From: Methylobrevis pamukkalensis
GTDB taxonomy: Bacteria > Pseudomonadota > Alphaproteobacteria > Rhizobiales > Pleomorphomonadaceae
NCBI RefSeq assembly: GCF_001720135.1
Contig: NZ_MCRJ01000035.1
Location: 1-33,143, forward strand
Direction: 5' to 3'
DNA length: 33,143 nucleotides
In this document: piece by piece, positions 1-8,537 of the stretch
How the letters are laid out: every line of letters begins with the position of its first letter
How positions within the stretch are numbered: the stretch's first letter is position 1
The notes under the pieces: generated by a model
The model's input: only the letters and a program-made list of their open reading frames with translations
Told to the model about the DNA's origin: nothing
The model's database searches: none
Made by a program: the position numbers and the translations under genes

Positions 1-932
1 GCTTTGGCTTCGACCCAGACGGGATAGAGGTCGCCGAGCGGCGCCATCCCATAGGGGCCGCGGACAGTTCCCTCGCCGGACGCATTCGGGATGCCCGCGT
101 CTTCGAGAAAGCGCAGGTCTCCGAAGCGGCCCACGCTCGGTTCGGCGAGTCCGTCGTCGCGGGCGAAGGCGTCGGGATCGTCGCCAGAGGCGAATTTGGA
201 GGTTCCCTTACTGACAGGCGGCGTCCAGAAGCGTGGCCGGTCCGCCGGCCAATGCGCACGCAGCCGGGCGCGGATCCCCTCGTCGTTGATCTTCAGGCGC
301 ATGTAGGCCAAGCAGAACAGGCCCATCGACGGCCATTCGTCTTCGAAGACGTCCGATCTGTGGGAGTAGTAGGAGACGCGTCTCACCAGGTTTGGCGGGC
401 CATTCCTCCGAAATTCGTCGAAGTCGTCTGCCGTCGCCGCCTCGATCGTCGCCTTGTGGAAGACGAGTTCCGACAGCGGGTTGGTGTAGGCGTCGCGCGA
501 GGCGTAGGCGGTGCCCCAGGCGAGCGTGTCGGCGTCGTCGTAGACGACCAGCAGCGGCATGAAATCGGCCGTCACCTTCCCATTGGCATTGGTCTGGCCG
601 CGGCAGGCGTCGGGCACGCGGACAACGAGGCCCTTGCCGTCGGTCATCCGCCGGCCGTAGACCGTCGGCGTCAGCCCCACCTCGCGGCTGCTGCTGCCGT
701 CCTTGTAGCCCTCGATCCGGGTGCGGCAGGCGGCGACGATGTCGAAGTCCTGCCGCGCGCCCTTGTAGTCCACCGCCACCTTCAGCCGGTAGTGATAGCC
801 GCGGTCGACCACCACGCCTCTGGAAAAGCTCCAGCTGCCGGTGAGAAGCTGGCCCATCTCCGTGCCCAGCAGGACGACGGCGGCGATTCCCGCGGCGGTC
901 AGCCACCCGATCCAGCGCCCCAAACCCGTCAT
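1..932 (-). CDS. Unknown membrane-anchored protein, 3' end outside the window
   Basis: An open frame runs from an ATG at 932 to the window edge without a stop (at least 310 codons), so the C-terminus is missing. The N-terminus (MTGLGRWIGWLTAAGIAAVV...) looks like an uncleaved signal anchor at about residues 5-24. The remainder would lie outside the cytoplasm and is rich in aromatic and acidic residues. It contains two cysteines in the first third that could pair (AACRTR and PDACRGQ). I recognise no family. It is divergent from the membrane protein gene at 1204 with a 270-base gap between them, so both probably have their own promoters there. Codon use and GC content match the neighbouring genes, with no sign of recent transfer. 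Confidence is high that it is a real gene; no function can be given. Confidence 0.72.
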   Translation of the reverse strand, partial: MTGLGRWIGWLTAAGIAAVVLLGTEMGQLLTGSWSFSRGVVVDRGYHYRLKVAVDYKGARQDFDIVAACRTRIEGYKDGSSSREVGLTPTVYGRRMTDGKGLVVRVPDACRGQTNANGKVTADFMPLLVVYDDADTLAWGTAYASRDAYTNPLSELVFHKATIEAATADDFDEFRRNGPPNLVRRVSYYSHRSDVFEDEWPSMGLFCLAYMRLKINDEGIRARLRAHWPADRPRFWTPPVSKGTSKFASGDDPDAFARDDGLAEPSVGRFGDLRFLEDAGIPNASGEGTVRGPYGMAPLGDLYPVWVEAK

Positions 933-1203
933 CGTTCCGGCCCCTCCCCCGCAGCCCCGGCATGCGGATGACACGACGATAAGGCCGGAGGTTGTAACGG
1001 GAGGTTGATGGGCCCCTCGGATCGCGGCCCCGTGCCGGAGTCCAAGCTTGACCCCGGACGCCTCGACGTTCCAGTGATGCCCGGCGGAAATCGGTCACGC
1101 CACAGGTTGGGGTCGCGCGCGGCGGGACTTTCCTGCACTCTGCCATGGGCTCCGCTCCGGCCCTGCCCCTGACGACAGACCGCCCCCACGAGGACAAGAC
1201 CGC

Positions 1204-1881
1204 ATGGACTTCATGACCCTTCTCAGGTCGGCGGAAATGCTGCTCTACGAGATGGTGTCGTGGCTGGCCTTCTATCCGATCACGCTCTGGCGCTGCCTCA
1301 CGCGGCCGCTCGCGATGATCGTCTATGCCGAGAAGGAGCTCACCCTCCCGGTCGAGGAGCAGTTTTCCGACGCGCTCAGCCCGCCGATCTTCCTGTTTCT
1401 CACCGTGCTGCTCGCCACGCTGGCGCAAAGTGCCGTTCCCCACCACACGGTGGCCTATCAGGGCCTGTTGTCGGATTCGCGCAACCTGCTGATCTTCCGC
1501 GCCGTGATCTTCAGCCTGTTTCCGCTGCTGCTGGGGATCCAGCATGTCCGGCTCTCCGGCCTGCCGCTGACCCGCCGGACGCTGCGGCCGATGTTCTATG
1601 CCCAGAGCTACGTGACGGTGCCCTTCGTGCTGGCGGTCGATCTGGCGCTGCTGATGATCGGCACGTCCTCGGTCCCGGCCATTCTTGCCGGGCTCGGCGT
1701 GTTTCTCCTCGGCATCGGCTGGTATTTCGCGGTGCTGATGCGCAGCTTCATGATCCACCGCGGCGTGACGATTGGCCGGGCGATCGCGCAGACGGTGCTT
1801 GCCATGGTGCTCGGCAGCATCGGCTTCACGCTGGCCATCATGATGACGCTCGTGACCGGCGCGGCCATCACCGAGCCCTGA
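1204..1881 (+). CDS. Multi-pass inner-membrane protein of unknown function
   Basis: This is a 225-residue protein with several strongly hydrophobic stretches: about residues 60-78, 94-111, 134-152, 157-180 and 193-222. Its N-terminal region (LAFYPITLWRCLTRP, about 21-35) looks membrane-associated. The overall look is of a Yip1/permease-like small membrane protein, but I see no diagnostic motif and do not assign a transport role. The start is the ATG at 1204, preceded by GAGGA nine bases upstream. It stands alone on the plus strand between a divergent gene and a convergent gene, so nothing in its surroundings indicates its role. The next gene (CPBP type) is convergent and ends 28 bases past this stop. 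Confidence 0.75.
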   Translation: MDFMTLLRSAEMLLYEMVSWLAFYPITLWRCLTRPLAMIVYAEKELTLPVEEQFSDALSPPIFLFLTVLLATLAQSAVPHHTVAYQGLLSDSRNLLIFRAVIFSLFPLLLGIQHVRLSGLPLTRRTLRPMFYAQSYVTVPFVLAVDLALLMIGTSSVPAILAGLGVFLLGIGWYFAVLMRSFMIHRGVTIGRAIAQTVLAMVLGSIGFTLAIMMTLVTGAAITEP

Positions 1882-1909
1882 GCTGCCGGCCGCGAACCGG
1901 GCCGGCGCG

Positions 1910-2644
1910 TCAGCCCGGGCCGACGGGCATGTGGCCCAGCGCGAAGATCGCAAGGAAGCCGGCCCAGTCGTTCAGCACATGCGCCCCGGCCGAAACCCAC
2001 AGGTTGCGCGTCACGATGTAGGCAAGCGTGAGGATCACGCGCGCCGAGCCGATGACCAGCAGCGCCTGTGCGAAATTCCAGTCGTAGGTGGGCAGATGCG
2101 CCGCGCCGAAGATCAGGCTGGAGACGGCGAGGCCGATCATGATGCCGGTGATCCGCGACAGCCTCAGCTTGCTCACGCAGAGCCACAGCACGGCGAGAAA
2201 CGGCAGGATGCCCAGCAGTTCCTCGCCCACCAGCTGCGGCAGGGTGGGCAGCAGCAGCATCGCCAGTTCGCCCGCCGTCAGCGCGCCCATCGTCCCGGAC
2301 AGCGGGTTCGCCGCCATCGGCGACACCTGCAGCAGGACGAGGGCCACCGCGAGCGAGCTTGCCAGCGTGGCGATGGCAAACAGGATCATCAGGCCGATGT
2401 CCGTCAGCCGCACCCGCCGGAACAGCGCCAGCCAGTGCGGCCCCGTCACCCGCCGCAGGGCAGCCAGCGGGATCGAGAGAAACAGCAGCGCGGGGAGGAA
2501 GCTCCAGGGAAAGGGGCCGCGCGGCAGGAGCGTGAGGGCCGCGAAGGCCAGCGCCAGGGAGGCCAGCAGGATCAGCCAGCCCCGACCGTTCACCGCATCG
2601 GGCGTCGCTCCGCAATAGGGAAAATCGGGCCCGCTGTCCGCCAT
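1910..2644 (-). CDS. CPBP-type intramembrane protease-like protein
   Basis: This is a 244-residue multi-pass membrane protein with the CPBP (CAAX protease / Abi, glutamic intramembrane protease) signature motifs in order. They are the Glu-Glu pair of motif 1 at residues 141-142 (GEELLGILPF), the FxxxH of motif 2 with His183 (IFGAAHLP) and the motif 3 His222 with a following Asn (SAGAHVLND). The usual motif 1 is EExxxR; here the arginine position is isoleucine, so activity may differ from the canonical family. Members process prenylated or other membrane substrates or act in bacteriocin immunity and stress responses; the substrate here is unknown. I chose ATG 2644 because GGAG lies nine bases upstream. 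In-frame starts at 2677 and 2707 would add 11 or 21 residues that look like non-coding sequence. Confidence 0.75.
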   Translation of the reverse strand: MADSGPDFPYCGATPDAVNGRGWLILLASLALAFAALTLLPRGPFPWSFLPALLFLSIPLAALRRVTGPHWLALFRRVRLTDIGLMILFAIATLASSLAVALVLLQVSPMAANPLSGTMGALTAGELAMLLLPTLPQLVGEELLGILPFLAVLWLCVSKLRLSRITGIMIGLAVSSLIFGAAHLPTYDWNFAQALLVIGSARVILTLAYIVTRNLWVSAGAHVLNDWAGFLAIFALGHMPVGPG

Positions 2645-2847
2645 GGTGGCTCGCTCCGCGGCTTCTGGCGGCGCCATCGCCGCCCCCGCGATGTCAGGGT
2701 GCCACATTTTTCGGGGCGGTCAGGGATTGGCGGTTCGGGATCGGGTCTGCACCCGCCGCCGCAAGTCGGGCTTGCCGATGCGCGCCGCACGGACTGCCAA
2801 AAGACGCTGACGGGTCCGTCGGCAGGCGGGCTTCCCGAAAGGCCGCC

Positions 2848-3822
2848 TTACAGGTTGGTGATCTTGATGATCGCCGGCGACATGATGACGGCGAACAGCA
2901 CCGGCAGGAAGAACAGGATCATCGGCACGGTGAGCTTGGGCGGCAGGGCCGCGGCCTTCTTTTCGGCCTCGTTCATGCGCATGTCGCGGTTTTCCTGGGC
3001 CATGGTGCGCAGGGTGCTGCCGAGCGGCGTGCCGTAACGCTCCGACTGGATCAGCGACAGGCAGACCGCCTTGACGCCTTCCAGACCCGTGCGGCTGGCG
3101 AGATTCTCGTAGGCGCTCTTGCGGTCGGGCAGGAAGGACAGCTCGGCGGTGGTCAGGCTCAGCTCCTCGGCGAGCTCGATCGACTGCAGGCCGATCTCCT
3201 CGGCGACCTTGCGGAAGGCCTGCTCGATCGACATGCCCGATTCCACGCAGATCAGCAGCAGGTCGAGCGCATCGGGAAAGGCGCGCTTGATGGAGAGCTG
3301 GCGCTTGGAGACCTTGCTGGAGAGGAACATCACCGGCGCGTAGAAGCCGGCATAGGCACCCAGCAGGGCGAACACCAGCTTGATCACCACCGGGCGGTCG
3401 AGGTCGAAGACGACGAACAGCAGCAGCATGGCGAGGGAGAAGGTCACGAAGGGCAGGACGAAGCGCGCGAACAGCAGGATGGTCAGCGGCGCCTCGCCGC
3501 GATAGCCCGCCATGCGCAGCTTCTCGACCGTGCTGTCGTCCGCCAGCGCCTTCTTCAGGCTGAGCTTGGTGACGAGGTCGCTCATGTATTTCTTCGGCTC
3601 GTTGCGCCGCATGCCGCGCTGCTTGGTCTCGGACTGGAGACGCGCGCGCTCGCGCTGGCGGATGCGCTCGCGCTCCACCGAGACGGCCTTCATCCGGCCG
3701 TTCAGCTTGTCGGAATAGAGCAGCGGGATCGCCAGGGTCAGCACGGTCGCGAAGATCGCGATGCCGATGCTGACCGACATGAGGAACACCGGATCGCGGA
3801 CGGTGGCGACGAGACTTTCCAT
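2848..3822 (-). CDS. tadC: Tad pilus inner-membrane platform protein TadC
   Basis: This is a 324-residue type II secretion F-domain protein, one of the two integral membrane proteins that form the base on which the CpaF ATPase works to assemble the Flp pilus. There is a transmembrane helix at about residues 12-35, then a basic cytoplasmic stretch, a helix pair at about 115-168 and a last helix near 297-320. The T2SSF domain begins at the typical FPDALDLLLICVESGMSIEQ segment around 182-201. It is the last gene of the minus-strand cpa/tad operon, 19 bases after tadB. The TadD-type TPR protein that often follows tadC is absent; the next gene downstream is the CPBP protein, 203 bases away. No strong terminator is visible after the stop. 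Confidence 0.93.
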   Translation of the reverse strand: MESLVATVRDPVFLMSVSIGIAIFATVLTLAIPLLYSDKLNGRMKAVSVERERIRQRERARLQSETKQRGMRRNEPKKYMSDLVTKLSLKKALADDSTVEKLRMAGYRGEAPLTILLFARFVLPFVTFSLAMLLLFVVFDLDRPVVIKLVFALLGAYAGFYAPVMFLSSKVSKRQLSIKRAFPDALDLLLICVESGMSIEQAFRKVAEEIGLQSIELAEELSLTTAELSFLPDRKSAYENLASRTGLEGVKAVCLSLIQSERYGTPLGSTLRTMAQENRDMRMNEAEKKAAALPPKLTVPMILFFLPVLFAVIMSPAIIKITNL

Positions 3823-3841
3823 GACTGCAGCCCTCCGCGGC

Positions 3842-4852
3842 TCAGATGTCGAAGTTGATCATGTTGCGCATCACCATGATGCCCATGAACATCCACAGGG
3901 CCGAGCAGCCGATCACCACCTGGCCGGCCGGATCGGTCCACAGGATGCGGATGTAATCGGGGCTGGTGAGATAGACGAGCAGCGCGACGATGATCGGCAG
4001 CGAGCCGATGATGCTGGCGGAGGCCTTCGCCTCCATGCTCATGGCCTGGATCTTGGCCTTCATCTTCTTGCGCTCGCGCAGCACCCGGGCGAGGTTGCCG
4101 AGAGCTTCCGACAGGTTGCCGCCGGCCTTGGCCTGGATGGCGATCACGATGGCGAAGAAGTTGGCCTCGGGAAGCGGCATGCGCTCGTAGAGCCGACCGA
4201 CCGCCTGGTCGACGGTGACGCCCATGCTCATGGTCTCCACCACGTGGCGGAATTCGCTGCGCACCGGCTCGTTGGCGTCCACCGAGATCATGCGCAGGCA
4301 GTCGTTGAGCGGCAGGCCGGCCTTGACGCCGCGCACGATCACCTCGACCGCATTGGGCAGCTCGTTGATGAAGGCGTTCTGGCGCCGCTTGCGCATGTAG
4401 TTGACGAAGAAGCGCGGCAGGCCGAGGCCGCCGACGAAGGCGATGCCGGCCACAGCCAGCAGCGGGGCGCCGAGCAGCAGCGAGATGATCGCCGTGACCA
4501 CGGCCATCACCACGCTCATCATGATGAACTGCGGCATGCGCATCTTCAGGCCGGCCTGCTGCAGGCGCAGCGACATCGGCGGATTGCGACCCTTGCTTGC
4601 CTTGTGGCGCTGCTTGGTCTCGATCTCCTTCAGCGTCGCCTGGACATTCTTGCGCCGGGCCACGCCGTCGAGCCGGGCCGTGGCGGCCGAGGGATCGTGG
4701 CGCGCGACCGGCGCCGCCACCTTGTCGAGGCGCTTCTCGGTCTGCGCGGCAGCGGTGATCCGCCGGTAGAAGGCGGCATAGACCAGCGACACCACCGACA
4801 GCACGACGAGGCCGACGAAGGCGATGACCGTGATATTGAACCCGAAGAACAT
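3842..4852 (-). CDS. tadB: Tad pilus inner-membrane platform protein TadB
   Basis: This is a 336-residue paralogue of TadC with the same T2SSF architecture. It has an N-terminal helix at about residues 7-28, a basic linker, a helix pair at about 108-147, the F domain beginning with NELPNAVEVIVRGVKAGLPL near residue 165 and C-terminal helices at about 284-300 and 315-330. It forms the inner-membrane platform together with TadC. The start at 4852 (MFFGFNITVIAF) fits the family. It sits between cpaF (129-base gap) and tadC (19-base gap), so the order cpaF-tadB-tadC is the standard one. Nothing in the sequence is unusual. Confidence 0.93.
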   Translation of the reverse strand: MFFGFNITVIAFVGLVVLSVVSLVYAAFYRRITAAAQTEKRLDKVAAPVARHDPSAATARLDGVARRKNVQATLKEIETKQRHKASKGRNPPMSLRLQQAGLKMRMPQFIMMSVVMAVVTAIISLLLGAPLLAVAGIAFVGGLGLPRFFVNYMRKRRQNAFINELPNAVEVIVRGVKAGLPLNDCLRMISVDANEPVRSEFRHVVETMSMGVTVDQAVGRLYERMPLPEANFFAIVIAIQAKAGGNLSEALGNLARVLRERKKMKAKIQAMSMEAKASASIIGSLPIIVALLVYLTSPDYIRILWTDPAGQVVIGCSALWMFMGIMVMRNMINFDI

Positions 4853-4981
4853 TCGTCCGCCTCCTCCCCCGCGCCCCGTGCGAGGCCACGGCGGGTCCGC
4901 CCCGTTTCAGTCCAGTGCCGCGACGCCCGGTTCAGGGGCTGCGGCGCGACGCGGCGCCCGGCGTGCCGGACGAGCGCGTCC

Positions 4982-6295
4982 TCATCCGAACGACCCTTCC
5001 GCGCGGTCGGCAGCGTCCAGCGCCGCGGCGAGCCGCTTGTCCTCGCCGTAGTAGCGGGCGCGATCCCAGAACTTCGGACGGCCGATGCCGGTCGAGCGGT
5101 GATGACCGATGATCTTGCCGTGCTCGTCCTCGCCGACCATGTCGTAGAGGAAGATGTCCTGGGTCACGATCACGTCGCCTTCCATGCCCATCACCTCGGT
5201 GATGTGGGTGATGCGGCGCGAGCCGTCGCGCAGGCGCGCGGCCTGCACGATCACGTCGACCGAGGAGACGACCATTTCGCGGATCGTCTTGGAGGGCAGC
5301 GAGTAGCCGCCCATGGTGATCATCGATTCCAGACGCGACAGGGCCTCGCGCGGCGAGTTGGCGTGCAGCGTGCCCATCGAGCCGTCGTGACCGGTGTTCA
5401 TCGCCTGCAGGAGGTCGAAGGCCTCCGGTCCGCGCACTTCGCCGACGATGATCCGCTCGGGACGCATGCGCAGGCAGTTCTTGACGAGGTCGCGCATCGT
5501 CACCTGGCCTTCGCCCTCGAGGTTGGGCGGGCGGGTTTCGAGGCGCACCACATGCGGCTGCTGGAGCTGAAGCTCCGCGGCGTCCTCGCAGGTGATGATG
5601 CGCTCGTCCGCCTCGATGAAGGCGGTGAGGCAGTTGAGCAGCGTGGTCTTGCCCGAGCCGGTACCACCGGACACGAGGACGTTGCAGCGCGACTTGCCGA
5701 TCACCTCCAGCACGGTCGCGCCTTCCGGCGAGATCGAGCCGAATTTCACGAGCTGGCCGAGGGTCAGCTTGTCCTTCTTGAACTTGCGGATCGTGAGCGC
5801 GGCGCCGTCGATCGCCAGCGGCGGGGCGATCACGTTGACGCGGCTGCCGTCGGCGAGGCGCGCGTCGCAGATCGGCGAGGCCTCGTCGACCCGGCGGCCG
5901 ACCTGGCTGACGATGCGCTGGCAGATGTTCATCAGCTGCAGGTTGTCGCGGAAGCGGACGTTGGTCTTCTGCACCTTGCCGGCGACTTCGATGAAGGTCG
6001 TGCCGGCGCCGTTGACCATGATGTCGGAGATGTCGTCGCGGGCCAGCAGCGGCTCCAGCGGACCATAGCCGAGCACGTCGTTGCAGATGTCGTCGAGCAG
6101 TTCCTCCTGCTCGGCGATCGACATCACCACCGCCTTCAGGGCGATGATGTCGTTGATGATGTCGCGGATCTCCTCGCGCGCCGACTCCGTGTCGAGCTTG
6201 GCGAGCTGGCTGAGGTCGATGGTGTCGATCAGGGCCGAGAAGATCGAGGTCTTGGTCTCGTAGTAGCCCTCCGACTTGCGGCGCTCGGTCGCCAT
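4982..6295 (-). CDS. cpaF: Tad pilus assembly ATPase CpaF/TadA (main frame)
   Basis: This is the hexameric secretion ATPase that powers Flp pilus assembly at the inner membrane. The frame from ATG 6295 gives 437 residues. Residues 10-95 form the N-terminal domain typical of CpaF (YYETK...[10 protein letters not shown]). The Walker A is GGTGSGKTT at about 210-218, and it is followed by the acidic box, a Walker B-like [11 protein letters not shown] and the His box TLHANS. ATG 6295 is unlikely to be the true start. It has no ribosome binding site, it is preceded in frame by seven prolines, and the family normally begins MFGKRG. Exactly that start lies at 6456 with a good AGGGAG, but in another frame (see the leader entry). 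The ATPase core is intact, so the gene is either complete with one base missing from the sequence or truly shifted in its linker. Confidence 0.93.
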   Translation of the reverse strand: MATERRKSEGYYETKTSIFSALIDTIDLSQLAKLDTESAREEIRDIINDIIALKAVVMSIAEQEELLDDICNDVLGYGPLEPLLARDDISDIMVNGAGTTFIEVAGKVQKTNVRFRDNLQLMNICQRIVSQVGRRVDEASPICDARLADGSRVNVIAPPLAIDGAALTIRKFKKDKLTLGQLVKFGSISPEGATVLEVIGKSRCNVLVSGGTGSGKTTLLNCLTAFIEADERIITCEDAAELQLQQPHVVRLETRPPNLEGEGQVTMRDLVKNCLRMRPERIIVGEVRGPEAFDLLQAMNTGHDGSMGTLHANSPREALSRLESMITMGGYSLPSKTIREMVVSSVDVIVQAARLRDGSRRITHITEVMGMEGDVIVTQDIFLYDMVGEDEHGKIIGHHRSTGIGRPKFWDRARYYGEDKRLAAALDAADRAEGSFG

Positions 6296-6456
6296 CGGCG
6301 GCGGAGGCGGCGGCGGCGCTTCGGCTCGGGGGCAGAGGGACGCGTGTCCCGGGGCGCGGCTTTCACCGACGCGTCGGGACGGGTGCCCCCGGACGGGGAC
6401 GGAGTCACGACCTTCGCGAAGTCGACCGGACCCGAATTGCCGCGCTTGCCGAACAT
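6296..6456 (-). other. cpaF: Native start and proline-rich leader of cpaF, out of frame by one base
   Basis: ATG 6456 is preceded by AGGGAG with eight bases of spacing and reads MFGKRGNSGPVDFAKVV, a start typical of rhizobial CpaF. The frame continues to ...TRPSAPEPKRRRR and then runs over the CpaF core in the wrong frame, stopping at 6229. The core frame ([15 protein letters not shown]) is open upstream but has no start codon. Adding one base to the five-base run at 6328-6332 (plus-strand G, coding-strand C) would give a continuous protein with a leader of about 54 residues ending in a polyproline linker. I see the break directly; that the two parts belong together is an inference from the family's usual N-terminus. 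Confidence 0.8.
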
Positions 6457-6478
6457 GTCGCGTTCTCCCTGTTGCGGA

Positions 6479-7765
6479 TCAGCCGCTCTTGCGGCGGCCG
6501 GCGGTCAGCTTGGCCAGCAGCGGCGCGAGCCCGGCCCGGCGCGGCCTGCGCAGCTCGGCCCGGCCGACGATGACGCGGGCGATGTCGTTGAAGATGTCGA
6601 CCGTCGGGCTCTTCGGGCTGGCCTCCGCGATCATCTGGCCGTTGTTGGCAGCCGTGCCGAACATCTGCGCGTCGAACGGGATGACGGCCATCGGCGTCAG
6701 GCCGAGCGCCTTCTGGAAGTCGTCCGGCTTGATCTCCGGCCGCTTCGGCAGGCCGACCTGGTTGAGCACGAGGCGCGGCTGCTGGTCGTTGGGACGCAGC
6801 ACCTTCAGCTGGTCGAAGATGTTCTTGACGTTGCGCAGGCTGGCGAGATCCGGCGCGGCGGTCACCACCACCTCGTCCACGCTGGCCAGCGTGCGGCGGG
6901 CCCAGGCGGTCCAGACATGGGGCATGTCCAGCACCACGGCCGGAACGCCGACCCGCACCACGTCGATGAGGCCGGTGAAGGCCTCTTCCTCGAAGTCGTA
7001 GGTCCGCTCCAGCGTCGCCGGCGCAGCCAGCAGGCTCAGGTTGTCCGAGCACTTGGACAGGATGCGGTCGAGGAACACGTCGTCGATGCGCTCGGGCGAG
7101 AACACCGCATCGGCGATGCCCTGGGTCGGGTCCTGGTTGAAGTCGAGGCCGGCGGTGCCCCAGGCCAGATCGAGATCGGCGATGACGACATCGGACTCGG
7201 AGGCGCGCGACAGCGCGAAGCCGACATTGTGGGCGACCGTGGACGAGCCGGCGCCGCCCTTGGCGCCGACGAAGGCGATCGTGCGGCCCACGGGCTCGGC
7301 TTCGGGATCGAAGTAGATCTCGGTGATCGTGCGGATCACGTCGTACATGTCGAAGGGCGTGACCATGTATTCGCTGATGCCGCGGCGCAGCAGTTCGCGG
7401 TAGAGGATCACGTCGTTGACATGGCCGAGCACCACGACCTTCGAGCCCGGATCGCAGACGCCGGACAGGCCGTCGAGCGCGACCAGCGCGTCGTCGCGGC
7501 TGTCGCGGGATTCCACGAACAGGAGATTGGGCGTCGGGGCGCTCGAGTAGAATTCGGTCGCCGCCCCGATGCCGCCCATGTGGATCTTCACATGGGCCCG
7601 GGCGAGCCGGCGATCGGACGCCACCGTCTCGAGCAGGGCGGCGATTTCCGGGCTCTCGACGAAAGCCTGGATGGAAATGCGGGGCACGGGACGCAGATCC
7701 GCGTGCGGGGATGCGGCGCCGTGGCTGTCGTCCGCGAAACGGCCCATGTCATACGAAGTCGCCAT
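6479..7765 (-). CDS. cpaE: Tad pilus localisation ATPase CpaE/TadZ
   Basis: This is a 428-residue ParA/MinD-like protein that places the Tad machine, often at a cell pole. Residues 30-150 form an atypical receiver-like domain. The ATPase domain begins at about 162 with a deviant Walker A, AKGGAGSST (168-176), which keeps the signature lysine but has Ser in place of the second lysine, as is usual in CpaE. VVIADLDLAWGTAGLDF is the Walker A' to switch region, and VVLDMPHVW follows. ATG 7765 is preferred over an in-frame start at 7843 because the added residues would overlap cpaD and do not resemble the family; GGGGA precedes it. It begins two bases after the cpaD stop and ends 22 bases before the native cpaF start, so the genes are co-transcribed. 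Confidence 0.92.
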   Translation of the reverse strand: MATSYDMGRFADDSHGAASPHADLRPVPRISIQAFVESPEIAALLETVASDRRLARAHVKIHMGGIGAATEFYSSAPTPNLLFVESRDSRDDALVALDGLSGVCDPGSKVVVLGHVNDVILYRELLRRGISEYMVTPFDMYDVIRTITEIYFDPEAEPVGRTIAFVGAKGGAGSSTVAHNVGFALSRASESDVVIADLDLAWGTAGLDFNQDPTQGIADAVFSPERIDDVFLDRILSKCSDNLSLLAAPATLERTYDFEEEAFTGLIDVVRVGVPAVVLDMPHVWTAWARRTLASVDEVVVTAAPDLASLRNVKNIFDQLKVLRPNDQQPRLVLNQVGLPKRPEIKPDDFQKALGLTPMAVIPFDAQMFGTAANNGQMIAEASPKSPTVDIFNDIARVIVGRAELRRPRRAGLAPLLAKLTAGRRKSG

Positions 7766-7767
7766 GA

Positions 7768-8514
7768 TCAGTTCCCCACGTCGGACGACCGACCGTCGGC
7801 ATCGTCGCCATATTCGGTCGCCGTCTTCTCGCCCGCGATCCACTTGCGCAGGACCACCGCCCGCCGGTCGACCGACACCGGGGTCGTCGCCCGCGGACCG
7901 ATCAGATCCTCGGGATTGGCGACCATCGCGGCGAGGTTGGACTGCGAGGCGCAGCCGAACTCGTCATCGCTGTCGTTGTTGAAACCGCGGTAGGCATTGT
8001 CCTTCCACATGCCGCAGGGATGCGGCACGCCGGCCTTGATCTGGGTGAAGCTCAGGCGGATCGGCGCCGAGACGTTCGGATCCTGGACCCGGTAGGCCTG
8101 CGTCACGATGTTGCCCGACGACAGGCCGGTGCCCGTCGCCGTCTTGCGGATCGAGCCGGCGAGATAGTTGGCGGCGGCCTCGTTGCCGGAGCCCGACGGC
8201 ACCATGATCACCAGCGGGCCGGTGCCGCGATCGCGTGCTTCGGAGGCGAAGGCCATCACCGCGTCGCGGCTGCGGCCGTCGAGGCCGGCGGTTCCGCGGC
8301 CGACCGGGATGTCGAGCGTCTGCTCGGCATCCTGCAGCACGATCGGATGGCGCTTGCGGTAGTCATCCGTCTCCACCGAGCCGGTGGTGAGGTCGGTCTT
8401 CACCGCGCAGCCGCCGAGGGCCGCCGCAACGGCGAGGATCGCGATGCCCCCGGCCCGGACAGGGCCTCCGGCAGCGGGCCGGCGAGGGCGAAAGGCCATG
8501 ACTGAACGTTTCAT
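7768..8514 (-). CDS. cpaD: Tad pilus outer-membrane lipoprotein CpaD
   Basis: This is a 248-residue CpaD-family pilus biogenesis lipoprotein, which helps the secretin CpaC insert or stay stable in the outer membrane. The N-terminus has basic residues, a hydrophobic stretch and a lipobox LGGC with the lipidated cysteine at position 36. The mature part contains TLDIPVGRGTAGLDG, repeated Ala/Gly-rich segments and a conserved C-terminal region (FGCASQSNLAAMVANPEDL) typical of CpaD. ATG 8514 has AGGAGA seven bases upstream. The gene sits between cpaC (23 bases) and cpaE (2 bases), the standard place. A longer open frame reaching up to 9045 overlaps cpaC and is not the real start. Confidence 0.92.
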   Translation of the reverse strand: MKRSVMAFRPRRPAAGGPVRAGGIAILAVAAALGGCAVKTDLTTGSVETDDYRKRHPIVLQDAEQTLDIPVGRGTAGLDGRSRDAVMAFASEARDRGTGPLVIMVPSGSGNEAAANYLAGSIRKTATGTGLSSGNIVTQAYRVQDPNVSAPIRLSFTQIKAGVPHPCGMWKDNAYRGFNNDSDDEFGCASQSNLAAMVANPEDLIGPRATTPVSVDRRAVVLRKWIAGEKTATEYGDDADGRSSDVGN

Positions 8515-8537
8515 CTCGCTGTCTCCTAGCCGGCGGC

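Noticed and set aside
208-1953. Minus-strand frame of 581 codons
   Set aside because: It overlaps the clear membrane protein gene on the plus strand and the unknown gene at 1-932 in another frame, and its translation is low-complexity.
1931-3037. Plus-strand frame of 368 codons
   Set aside because: It is antisense to the CPBP gene and rich in Gln, Arg and His with no domain; a composition artefact.
3761-7993. Open frame of 1,410 codons on the plus strand
   Set aside because: It lies antisense to tadC, tadB, cpaF and cpaE, whose families are certain. Its translation is a His/Arg/Asp-rich low-complexity product typical of antisense frames in GC-rich DNA.
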